A DNA stretch of 64,000 bases from positions 62,001 through 126,000 of the forward strand of contig NZ_JACJVP010000007.1 of assembly GCF_014212125.1 (NCBI RefSeq), read 5' to 3'. The notes under the pieces are model-generated. The model made no database searches and had not been told where the DNA came from. It saw nothing but the letters and a program-made list of their open reading frames with translations. Both the position numbers and the translations under genes were made by a program. Shown here one piece after another: positions 42,174 through 50,071 of the stretch (positions are counted from its first letter, which is position 1; every line of letters starts with the position of its first letter). The DNA is from Cohnella nanjingensis. Lineage in GTDB: Bacteria > Bacillota > Bacilli > Paenibacillales > Paenibacillaceae.

Positions 42174-42638
42174 ATGTTCATGCAAGAAAAAGACGCCATC
42201 AGCGGAAAGCAGGCTATGGCTTTCGCAACGATCGACGGTCGGGTGGAGGAGTTGTTCTACGCCAAATCCCTCGAAGCGACGATCGAGAAGAACAAGACGG
42301 ACGTCCCTGTCCTGGGAAAGACGAATGTCGCAAAGCGCTCGGCGGGATGGGCAGGCAAGGGAACACTGACGATATACTATGTAACGTCCATGTTCCGGAA
42401 CCTCATGCTCGACTACATCAAGAACGGCCGCGACTTCTACTTCGACTTGCAAGTCGTAAATGAGCAGCCGGGATCCAGCGCTGGCAAGCAGACGGCGGTG
42501 CTGATGGGTTGCAACCTGGACAGCATCATCGCTGCGAAATTCGATGCGACGGGGGACGACATGCTCGACGAAGAGCTGGCGTTTACCTACAGCGATTACG
42601 ACCTGCTCGACCAATTCAGCTCCATCACGGGAGCGTAA
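42174..42638 (+). CDS. Tail tube protein (XkdM-like)
   Basis: 154 aa: SGKQAMAFATIDGRVEELFYAK and VPVLGKTNVAKRSAGW-like stretch followed by GTLTIYYVTSMFRNLMLDYIK are typical of PBSX XkdM tube subunits. GGAGG lies 9 nt before ATG 42174. Confidence 0.93.
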   Translation: MFMQEKDAISGKQAMAFATIDGRVEELFYAKSLEATIEKNKTDVPVLGKTNVAKRSAGWAGKGTLTIYYVTSMFRNLMLDYIKNGRDFYFDLQVVNEQPGSSAGKQTAVLMGCNLDSIIAAKFDATGDDMLDEELAFTYSDYDLLDQFSSITGA

Positions 42639-42650
42639 CGGAGGGTTACA

Positions 42651-43061
42651 ATGAGCGCATTACAGGATTTTCTGAATTCCAACCCGATTGACCAACTGAC
42701 GGATGACGTCGTCGTCTCTGCGCGGTTTCGCGACAAGGACGGCAACCCTCTGAAATTCAAAATCAAGGGGATGACCAACCGGGAATTCGACGATATTCGC
42801 CGGCGCTGCACAGAAGTCAAGAAGGGGCGCAAGGTAGAATTTGACGCCCACAAATTCAACACCGCAGTTATCATCAACCACACGATCGTCCCGGACTTCA
42901 AGGATGCCGAGAGCATCAAGAAAATGGGATGCACGACGCCGGATGAGTACCTCAACAAGGTGCTGCTCGCCGGTGAAATCTCTGAGCTTGTGAACCAGAT
43001 CCAGAAGCTCAGCGGCTTCGATGTTGATATGAACGAGCTCGTCGAAGAAGCAAAAAACTGA
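42651..43061 (+). CDS. Tail assembly chaperone, short form (XkdN-like)
   Basis: 136 aa, the unshifted product (G-type). DDVVVSARFRDKDGNPLKFKIKG and TTPDEYLNKVLLAGEISELV match XkdN-type chaperones that coat the tape measure protein. Its last codons GCA AAA AAC TGA embed a slippery heptamer; see the long form. Confidence 0.9.
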   Translation: MSALQDFLNSNPIDQLTDDVVVSARFRDKDGNPLKFKIKGMTNREFDDIRRRCTEVKKGRKVEFDAHKFNTAVIINHTIVPDFKDAESIKKMGCTTPDEYLNKVLLAGEISELVNQIQKLSGFDVDMNELVEEAKN

Positions 43062-43231
43062 TCAAGGAGGGCGACGGCGAGTCGAATTATGCTTACTACG
43101 CCCTCCACAAGCTGCATATCCTCCCGGGCCAGTTTACCAACATGTCCCGGGAGGAGAAAGCATTTATCATGGCGGCTATCGATCTCAGGCTCGAAGCTGA
43201 AAAAAGAGAAGCGAGCAAAGTAAAACGTTAA
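42651..43231 (+). CDS. Tail assembly chaperone, -1 frameshift long form
   Basis: At A AAA AAC (43052-43058) a -1 slip leads into an open frame reading LIKEGDGESNYAYYALHKLH, then LPGQFTNMSREEKAFIMAAI and ending TAA at 43229-43231 (57 added residues). A perfect 8-bp stem GGAGGGCG (43066-43073) / CGCCCTCC (43099-43106) starts 7 nt after the heptamer, the ideal spacing for a stimulatory structure. The G/GT chaperone frameshift is a general feature of long-tailed phages. Confidence 0.85.
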
Positions 43232-43292
43232 CCCTCCCTATGCAAAATGTGGTACTATTTAGGGGATTTTATCGAAATAGGGAGGGTACATA

Positions 43293-43655
43293 TTGAAGCG
43301 AAGTTTGGTCTTTATTATGCTGGTTGCCTTTTCGGTAGTTCTATTTGGGTGCTCATCATCGAAAAATGAAAAAAGTGATGTAACTCTCGACAGAGTAATA
43401 CAGGCGTATGTTGATCAAGGTATTACAGTGGATAGCAATGAAAAACCAATGTTTCAGTTAATTGGAGCAAAAGACGGGGTTATTTTTGATATTGACGGGC
43501 AAAAAGTTGCTATTTATGAATATGACTCGGCAAAATCCTTGAAAAAGGCTCGTGCCGACGCTAAGATAATCAAGGATGACTGGCCAGTAAACGGGAAGTT
43601 TCTTCTCGAGTCGTCTAACAGTAAGGCAAAGGAAATCTTCAACGGCGTAAAATAA
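43293..43655 (+). CDS. Lipoprotein moron, candidate superinfection exclusion factor
   Basis: 120 aa. A signal peptide (KRSLVFIMLVAFSVVLFGC) has a lipobox LFGC with Cys at residue 20. The mature part is a small acidic/basic domain ending in SSNSKAKEIFNGVK. Codon use is much more AT-rich than neighbouring tail genes. TTG 43293 follows AGGGAGGG. The gene is inserted between the tail chaperone and tape measure genes and ends in its own strong terminator, the moron pattern. Lipoprotein exclusion factors (for example TP-J34 Ltp) block DNA entry by homologous phages, but I see no sequence proof of that role. Confidence 0.8.
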   Translation: MKRSLVFIMLVAFSVVLFGCSSSKNEKSDVTLDRVIQAYVDQGITVDSNEKPMFQLIGAKDGVIFDIDGQKVAIYEYDSAKSLKKARADAKIIKDDWPVNGKFLLESSNSKAKEIFNGVK

Positions 43656-43670
43656 TGATCGATTATTCTG

Positions 43671-43696
43671 GCACCCTCATCTGAGGGTGCTTTTTT
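43671..43696 (+). terminator. Terminator of the lipoprotein moron
   Basis: GCACCCTCA/TGAGGGTGC perfect 9-bp stem followed by TTTTTT. It isolates the moron from the tail operon; late transcripts must read through it to reach the tape measure gene. Confidence 0.9.
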
Positions 43697-43729
43697 ATAC
43701 CCGAAGACGACAAAAAAGGGGGACGTGTT

Positions 43730-45790
43730 ATGGCAACAGTATCCTCGACACTCAAGCTTTTCGACTCCATGACTGGACCGCTCAAGAGCATTACCCAGGG
43801 GATGAATATCATGATCTCCACGATGCGGCAGATGGAGAGTGTCACGAGCAAGAATGTAAATGTCGATAAGGCACTCTTGGCTGCTCAGCAGCGTATCGCT
43901 CAGGCAGAAACAGAAATCAATCGTCAGATTAACCAATCGAAGAATTCCCAGGACCGTTTTAATGAATCCGTTAAACGGGGGGAGACAAATCTCCGGTCTG
44001 CAGGCGCTGCCGTTATCGTCATAAATCAGGGAATTGAGCTGCTCAAACGGGGATGGGATTCACTCAGCGGATTTATGAAGATGGCAGACGAGGTGCTTGC
44101 TACGAATTCCCGCCTATCCCTCGTGAATGACGGTCTTCGAACGCAAGAAAAATTTCAACAGCAGGTCCTGGATGTTGCAAACGAAACTCGCGCGAGTTAC
44201 ATGGCTACAGCTGACCTTATAACAAAGATCGGGGCCGGCACACAGGGAGTGTTTAAGAACGACGATCAGATGCTGAGGTTCGCCGAGCAGTTCAATAAGA
44301 CGCTGGTGCTGAGCGGAACATCGGCATGGGAAGCGGAAAACGCCATTCTGCAGATGTCGCAGGCGCTCGGTAGCGGCGTGCTGCAGGGGGACGAGCTGCG
44401 GTCCTTGAGCGAAACCGCTCCGGCCCTCATGAGAATTTTGGCTGACGGTCTAGGCGTTGCCCGGGGAGAACTGAAGAAGATGGGCGCGGACGGGAAACTG
44501 ACGTCCGATAAGATAGTCAAGGCGTTTGCAAATCAAAGTGATCAGATCAACAAAATGTACAGCCAAATGCCTATGACATTCGGCCAGTCGATGACCATTC
44601 TCAAGAATTCGTTCTTCGAGTGGCTAGGTGCTCTTAATCGCGCTGATGGACCTCTCAAGAACATAACCACTCAGGTCCAAGCGCTTACTGCATATTTGCA
44701 GAGTTCTAACGGGCAAGCGCTGTTTAACGGACTCGCAAGCGGAGTCGCGATTGCAGTATCGTGGCTGGTACAGTTAGCAACGCTCGCTTCCCAGATTTAT
44801 GTGTTCATCGCGGATAATTGGCCGACAATAGGACCGATAGTCTGGGGTGTGGTTGCAGCGTTAGTGGCGTGGGGAGTCGCTACAAGGGTCGCGGCTGCTG
44901 GCGAATTACTCGCGACCATCCGTACAGGGATTTTGACCGCAGCAGTATTCGCTCAAATGCTCGCAACACAAGGTTTACGCGCTGCTTGGACAGGGCTAAA
45001 TGCAACGATGAAAGCGAACATATTTATCCTTCTTATTTCACTTATTGCTGGGCTTATTGTCTACTTGGTTCGTCTTTGGCAAACCAACGATCAGTTTGCG
45101 GCGGGGATGATGAGGGCTTGGAACACCATCTTAAATTTCTTCGATCAAGTCCCGATATTCTTCCAAAAAATAGGGAATGGAATAGTTGACGGATTCCAAT
45201 GGGCAAAGGTTACATCATTGAAGATCATGGAAGAACTGGTCAACGGAACGATCGATCACCTTAACAGCTTAATAGATACGCTCAACAAGATCCCTGGTGT
45301 AAGCTTGGATGCTGTCGATCATGTCGAGCTAACCGCAAAAGCTGCTGCCGAGGCCGAGGCCATCCGACAGGCTGGCGAAGATAAGATCGAAAGGATGAAG
45401 GCTGCCGCGGCGGATAAAGCGGCGGAGCGTGAGAAGAAAGTCCTGGACTTGCTTGATTCGAGAGCGAGCAAACGCGCGGCGAAGGAAGCCGATAAACAAA
45501 GTGCTTCTAATTTCTCCGGAACTTCTTTGTTTTCGCCGAATGGAAACATCAACAAAGTCAACGAGGTCGGTAAGATCAAAAACAAGGTAGATATCTCCAG
45601 CGAAGATCTGAAGACCATGCGGGAGCTGGCCGAGATGAAGAACATACAGAACTTCGTTACGCTGCAGCCTTCTTTCTCCTTTGGAGATACGCACGTGAAG
45701 CAAGAAAGTGACATCAACACTATCATCGACCGGGTCACGGTAGCGATGGAGGAACACGTCGGGGCATCCGTGAGGGGGGATTACGGTTGA
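43730..45790 (+). CDS. Tape measure protein
   Basis: 686 aa. The tape-measure N-terminal domain spans about 60-250 (LSGTSAWEAENAILQMSQAL, GDELRSLSETAPALMRILAD), then hydrophobic segments at about 325-460 (GVAIAVSWLVQLATL, IWGVVAALVAWG-like) and a charged helical C-terminus (EKKVLDLLDSRASKRAAKEAD). It sets tail length; 686 residues suggest a tail on the order of 100 nm. GGGGG lies 8 nt before ATG 43730. Confidence 0.93.
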   Translation: MATVSSTLKLFDSMTGPLKSITQGMNIMISTMRQMESVTSKNVNVDKALLAAQQRIAQAETEINRQINQSKNSQDRFNESVKRGETNLRSAGAAVIVINQGIELLKRGWDSLSGFMKMADEVLATNSRLSLVNDGLRTQEKFQQQVLDVANETRASYMATADLITKIGAGTQGVFKNDDQMLRFAEQFNKTLVLSGTSAWEAENAILQMSQALGSGVLQGDELRSLSETAPALMRILADGLGVARGELKKMGADGKLTSDKIVKAFANQSDQINKMYSQMPMTFGQSMTILKNSFFEWLGALNRADGPLKNITTQVQALTAYLQSSNGQALFNGLASGVAIAVSWLVQLATLASQIYVFIADNWPTIGPIVWGVVAALVAWGVATRVAAAGELLATIRTGILTAAVFAQMLATQGLRAAWTGLNATMKANIFILLISLIAGLIVYLVRLWQTNDQFAAGMMRAWNTILNFFDQVPIFFQKIGNGIVDGFQWAKVTSLKIMEELVNGTIDHLNSLIDTLNKIPGVSLDAVDHVELTAKAAAEAEAIRQAGEDKIERMKAAAADKAAEREKKVLDLLDSRASKRAAKEADKQSASNFSGTSLFSPNGNINKVNEVGKIKNKVDISSEDLKTMRELAEMKNIQNFVTLQPSFSFGDTHVKQESDINTIIDRVTVAMEEHVGASVRGDYG

Positions 45791-46509
45791 ACTATGGGAT
45801 ATGGCTGAGCTTCAACAACCAAGCCGAGGGCTTTCAGATCCCGGTCAATCCCGGCAGTATTGAGATAGGAGACGGGAGCAAGGGGACGACATATGATGTC
45901 GCTGGCTTGGGAGAAATCAATGTCATCAAGAACCCGAAGCTCAGCGAATACAGCTTCAGCAGCATCTTTCCGTCACTGTCGTCCCGACGAGCGTTTGTAT
46001 CTGGCATCACTGTTGATCCGCTCGTACAGGCGGATTTGCAATACGCTCCGGAGGACTATATCAACTATCTGACCAAGTGGATGGGGACTAAGCGGCCCAT
46101 CCGCTTTGTTTTTACAGGAGACTCTTTCGATATCAACGTGGCCGCGTCGATAGAGTCGTTCGAATGGAAGGAGGTTGCCGGGAGCGGCGGTGACGTCGAG
46201 TACACGCTGAAGATGAAGAAGTACGTCTTCTACAGCGCGCAGAAGGTCAAGGTGGAGAAGGCCACGGCCACCAAGCCCGCGACCATCAAGAAGGTCGCAG
46301 CAGCTCGCGCTAATGACAGGCAGACACCGGGGACGTATAAGCTCCGGTCCGGCGACACGCTTTGGAAAATCGCTAAGTCGCAACTGGGAAACGGCGATCG
46401 CTGGAAGGAGATACAGAAGGTCAACGGGTTGACGGACGCGCAACTGAAAAGCCTACCCGTCGGAAAGGTGCTGAAGCTACCGGGAGGCACGGGTGGAAAC
46501 CATGCTTGA
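45787..46509 (+). CDS. LysM-containing baseplate/tail protein (XkdP-like)
   Basis: 240 aa. The N-terminal domain (FNNQAEGFQIPVNPGSIEIG) and a C-terminal LysM repeat (TYKLRSGDTLWKIAKSQLGN) match XkdP. It probably joins the tube tip to the hub and may touch peptidoglycan. TTG 45787 overlaps the tape measure stop. Confidence 0.9.
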   Translation: MNYGIWLSFNNQAEGFQIPVNPGSIEIGDGSKGTTYDVAGLGEINVIKNPKLSEYSFSSIFPSLSSRRAFVSGITVDPLVQADLQYAPEDYINYLTKWMGTKRPIRFVFTGDSFDINVAASIESFEWKEVAGSGGDVEYTLKMKKYVFYSAQKVKVEKATATKPATIKKVAAARANDRQTPGTYKLRSGDTLWKIAKSQLGNGDRWKEIQKVNGLTDAQLKSLPVGKVLKLPGGTGGNHA

Positions 46510-47467
46510 GTTGCTGCTGGATAATCGTAACGGAAATGTCTGGGACCTCTCGAACATTGTTTCCGACGTGACATGGAAGACGAGCCGGATCGGGAAGCCC
46601 GGGAGCCTTGAGTTCACGCTCGTTCGAAATGGGATCTATCAAGATCCTGGCTTCAGGTATAACAACGGGGACGTCGTTCGATTCCGAAAAGACGGCGTGA
46701 ACGTGTTCTATGGGTACGTATTCCGGATCGGTGAGGGTATGAGCGAAGACGTAAAGATCCTTTGTTACGATCAGATTCGTTATCTGCTGGCGAGCGAAAC
46801 ATACGTCTTCTCGAATGTAACGGCTTCAGATGTCGTGAAGCAGATTGCGTCCGACTTCAAATTGAAGGTCGGAAAAATCGATGACACCGGGTATCGGATC
46901 CCGAGTTTGATTCAAGACAATCAGAAGCTGTTGGACACAATCTGCAAGGCTTTAGACTGGACGCTTATCAAGGCGGACAGAAACTATTTTCTCTACGACG
47001 ATTTCGGAGAGCTCTCGCTGCGCAATTCATATGACATGTTGCTGAGTTTTTTCATCGGCGACGAAAGCCTCATGTACGACTTTGCGGCTGAGCGCTCAAT
47101 AGACAGCGACACCTATAACAAGGTCAAGTTGTACCAGGACAATAAGAAGGCCGGAAAGCGTGACACCTACATTGCCCAGGACAGCGCGAACATCGCGAAA
47201 TGGGGATTGCTGCAGCTCACGCAGTCCGTGGACGAGAAGATGAATGCCGCGCAGATCCGCGAGCTGCTCAACGCGCTGATCGCCACAAAGAACAAGGAGA
47301 CCAAGACGTTGAAGATCGATGCGATCGGAGACATTCGGGTCCGTGCCGGTTGTTATCTCCCGGTTCTCATCGGCGACTTTGGCATTAACCAGTCCTTCCT
47401 TGTTGACGAATGCTCTCACCACTTCGACGGGGGCCATACCATGAGCTTGGAGCTGAAGGTCATATGA
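46493..47467 (+). CDS. Baseplate hub protein (XkdQ-like, gp27-type)
   Basis: 324 aa: WDLSNIVSDVTWKTSRIGKPG, VRFRKDGVNVFYGYVFRIG and the C-terminal NQSFLVDECSHHFDGGHTMS are the XkdQ hub pattern. GTG 46493 (GGGAGG, spacing 5) is used; ATG 46502 with GGTGG is the alternative. It overlaps the LysM gene by 17 nt. Confidence 0.9.
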   Translation: METMLELLLDNRNGNVWDLSNIVSDVTWKTSRIGKPGSLEFTLVRNGIYQDPGFRYNNGDVVRFRKDGVNVFYGYVFRIGEGMSEDVKILCYDQIRYLLASETYVFSNVTASDVVKQIASDFKLKVGKIDDTGYRIPSLIQDNQKLLDTICKALDWTLIKADRNYFLYDDFGELSLRNSYDMLLSFFIGDESLMYDFAAERSIDSDTYNKVKLYQDNKKAGKRDTYIAQDSANIAKWGLLQLTQSVDEKMNAAQIRELLNALIATKNKETKTLKIDAIGDIRVRAGCYLPVLIGDFGINQSFLVDECSHHFDGGHTMSLELKVI

Positions 47468-47733
47468 GCGTAGAACGCTTGGTCGGAACCATTAAGCAGG
47501 TGGCCGCCGGGGTCATTACGGCCGGCGCGCCGGTCGAGGTCGCTTTCGGCATTGTCACCTCGACGACGCCGCTCGTGATTACGGTTGACCAGCGGCTGCC
47601 GCTCAAGAAAGAACATCTCATTTTCACCGCTTCGACCGCGGGCGGTTACATGATCGGCAACCAGTTTTTACTCCTGCGGATGCAAGGCGGGCAGCAATAC
47701 ATCGTATTGGACAGGGTGGTGACGGATGAATGA
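47464..47733 (+). CDS. DUF2577 baseplate protein (XkdR-like)
   Basis: 89 aa: AGAPVEVAFGIVTSTTPLVI, DQRLPLKKEHLIFT and YIVLDRVV, the DUF2577 pattern next to gp27/gp25-like genes. ATG 47464 overlaps the hub stop. Confidence 0.85.
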   Translation: MSVERLVGTIKQVAAGVITAGAPVEVAFGIVTSTTPLVITVDQRLPLKKEHLIFTASTAGGYMIGNQFLLLRMQGGQQYIVLDRVVTDE

Positions 47734-48134
47734 TTCCGAGCGGCGGCATTGAGCTGGACATGCCTGTGGAGGAGGTCCAGCAGCCAAGTAGGACGTATCG
47801 TTTGGATCTCGAGTCAAACCGGATTGTCGGAAAAGTAGATGGGCTTGAGGCGCTCAGGCAATTCGTCTTTAAGACGCTGAGCACCGAGCGCTTCGAGCAT
47901 CTCATCTATAGCAATGATTACGGGATGGAGGGCTCGCAGCTCCTCGGTACGTCGCCGCTCCTCTTCCGTTCCGAAATTCCGCGGCGGATCCGCGAGGCCC
48001 TCATCGTAGACGATCGGGTCCAAACGGTGGAGCGGTTCGAGACGACTGTCGACGGGGACAGCGCGCTGGTCCGGTTCGTCGTCGTCTCCGTGTACGGGGC
48101 TTTCCAGGAGGAGGTGCGCATCAACAATGTATGA
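47730..48134 (+). CDS. DUF2634/gp25-like baseplate wedge protein (XkdS-like)
   Basis: 134 aa: SRTYRLDLESNRIVGKVDGLEA, LSTERFEHLIYSNDYGME and the C-terminal VVSVYGAFQEEV. Probably forms the wedge that starts sheath assembly. ATG 47730 overlaps the previous stop. Confidence 0.88.
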   Translation: MIPSGGIELDMPVEEVQQPSRTYRLDLESNRIVGKVDGLEALRQFVFKTLSTERFEHLIYSNDYGMEGSQLLGTSPLLFRSEIPRRIREALIVDDRVQTVERFETTVDGDSALVRFVVVSVYGAFQEEVRINNV

Positions 48135-49203
48135 AGGCCAGACATTTGATACGATCCTGCAGCGGATGCTTGACCGCGTCCCGGGAGACGTAGACAAGCG
48201 GGAGGGCTCAATCATCCATGACGCGTTGGCGCCGGCGGCCGCCGAGCTGGCGCAGATGTATGCCGAGCTGGACATCAACTATAATCTCTCGTTCGCGGAT
48301 ACAGCGACGGGAGATTTTTTATCGAGGATTACCGCTCAATTCGGCGTCAACCGAAAACCGGCGACGAAAGCCCGGCGCAAGGGTGCGTTTTTCGGATCCG
48401 GCAACGTGCCGATGAATGTGCCGATCGGTAGCCGGTACGGCATCGATGATTTGACCTATGTCGTCATCGACCAAATCTCAACAGGCGTATTCACATTGGA
48501 ATGCGAGACGGCCGGCATCGTCGGGAATCAGAAATTCGGGGCACTGCTTCCGATCGTTAACATCTCCGGGTTGTCGGCTGCAAATCTAACGGACGTGCTC
48601 GTCCCTGGGGAAGACGATGAGACCGACGATGCGCTCCGCAAACGGTATTACGAAACGGTCAACGAACCGGCGTTCGGTGGGAACATGGCGGATTACAAAC
48701 AGAAGATCGGCGGAATCGCTGGAGTGGGCGCTGTCAAGATTACGCCCGCATGGTCTGGCGGCGGGACTGTGCTGGCGACGATCATTGCTTCGGACTGGGG
48801 CGTCCCGTCACCGGCGTTGACCAATCAGGTGCAAACCATTATCGATCCGACCGTTAATAGCGGGCTCGGCTACGGCTTCGCACCTATCGGTCATACGGTT
48901 ACAATCGCCGGGGTGACGGACCTCATCGTTAATGTCGAAACCACGTTGACGCTTGCTTCAGGTGTGACGATCGGGCAAGTACAGGCAGACGTGAGGGCGG
49001 CGATTGACGCCTATCTGTTAGAGCTGCGGAAGGACTGGGCCAATCAAGTGCAGCTTGTCGTTCGCGTGGCGCAGATTGAAGCACGAATTCTGAGGGTTCA
49101 GGGCGTGGACGACGTGACCGGCACGACATTGAACGGTTCGCCTGCAAATCTGACGCTTACCGATGCGCAAATTCCGAAATTGGGGGCGGTGACGACCCAT
49201 TGA
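48127..49203 (+). CDS. Baseplate J-like protein (XkdT/gp47-type)
   Basis: 358 aa: LDRVPGDVDKREGSIIHDAL, FADTATGDFLSRITAQFG, PVGSRYGIDDLTY-like stretch and the C-terminal QIEARILRVQGVDDVTGTTLNG. Core baseplate wedge component. GGAGGAGGTG lies 9 nt before ATG 48127. Confidence 0.93.
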   Translation: MYEGQTFDTILQRMLDRVPGDVDKREGSIIHDALAPAAAELAQMYAELDINYNLSFADTATGDFLSRITAQFGVNRKPATKARRKGAFFGSGNVPMNVPIGSRYGIDDLTYVVIDQISTGVFTLECETAGIVGNQKFGALLPIVNISGLSAANLTDVLVPGEDDETDDALRKRYYETVNEPAFGGNMADYKQKIGGIAGVGAVKITPAWSGGGTVLATIIASDWGVPSPALTNQVQTIIDPTVNSGLGYGFAPIGHTVTIAGVTDLIVNVETTLTLASGVTIGQVQADVRAAIDAYLLELRKDWANQVQLVVRVAQIEARILRVQGVDDVTGTTLNGSPANLTLTDAQIPKLGAVTTH

Positions 49204-49787
49204 CCAACCCGATCCTGGATTACCTTCCCTCCTTTTACCGCGACATTCGGGAGTTTATCGACCTCGCGGAAACGGAAGATGAGGAGCTGCAGCTAGCCGA
49301 TGATGCCATTGGCCAGCTATTCAATGACCAGTTTGTTATGACGTCCGGCCTGGACGCAATCAAGCGGCGGGAGAGGATGCTCGGCATCCAGGCGGACCCG
49401 ACGACGGAGACGCTGGACTTCCGACGCCGCCGGATCATCAACCGGTATTCGACCAAACCGCCGTTCACGATTCGCTATTTGCAGGAGCAGCTTGATCGGC
49501 TCGTCGGCCCTGGGATGACCATTGTTTCCGTTGACGTTCAGAACTTCGTGCTGTACGTCACGGCTAGCATTGAGAATGCGAGCGTCTTCCGAGAAGTCCA
49601 ATATACAATCCAGACGGTAAAGCCGGCCAACTTGGTCTATCAGCAAAAAACGGCGATCGACAATACTATAGCGATCGAGGAGCACATCTCGCGGCAAACC
49701 ATTGAATGGAATTACAAGTTAAACGGGACTTGGCAGCTCGGGGAGAAACCTTTTGTAACGCTGGGTACGGAGGTGCCGATTAAATGA
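49200..49787 (+). CDS. Baseplate protein of the XkdU/YmfQ (DUF2313) type
   Basis: 195 aa: LDYLPSFYRDIREF, MLGIQADPTTETLDFRRRRI, YSTKPPFTIRYLQEQLDRLVG. Tail-fibre-proximal baseplate component. TTG 49200 overlaps the preceding TGA (TTGA). Confidence 0.9.
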   Translation: MTNPILDYLPSFYRDIREFIDLAETEDEELQLADDAIGQLFNDQFVMTSGLDAIKRRERMLGIQADPTTETLDFRRRRIINRYSTKPPFTIRYLQEQLDRLVGPGMTIVSVDVQNFVLYVTASIENASVFREVQYTIQTVKPANLVYQQKTAIDNTIAIEEHISRQTIEWNYKLNGTWQLGEKPFVTLGTEVPIK

Positions 49788-50071
49788 TCGCAACAACGTT
49801 TTTGCACGATGTGGCCGTTTATACGGAGGGCCGGGTTTCGAAAGTCGTCATCAACGGCGCCTTAGAAATTACAGATTTCGAAACGAAACAGGTTACCAAC
49901 AACAACCTCGTTTTGAACTACATCGTCCCGGTATCCGACGTCACGCTGATTACCCTGATCGAGTTGAAAGATTCGGCGGACAACCTGATTTCGTCGAATA
50001 CAGTGAACGTGCCGATCACATCGGACACATTTATGCTCCAGACTTTGAAGGTGAAGGAGGCGACGTTTTAA
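49784..50071 (+). CDS. Small baseplate/fibre-junction protein
   Basis: 95 aa, beta-rich (VSKVVINGALEITDFETKQV, VPVSDVTLITLIELKDSADN split). It lies between XkdU-like and fibre genes with 4-nt overlap at the start and a shared end with the fibre gene. No confident family. Confidence 0.75.
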   Translation: MIATTFLHDVAVYTEGRVSKVVINGALEITDFETKQVTNNNLVLNYIVPVSDVTLITLIELKDSADNLISSNTVNVPITSDTFMLQTLKVKEATF

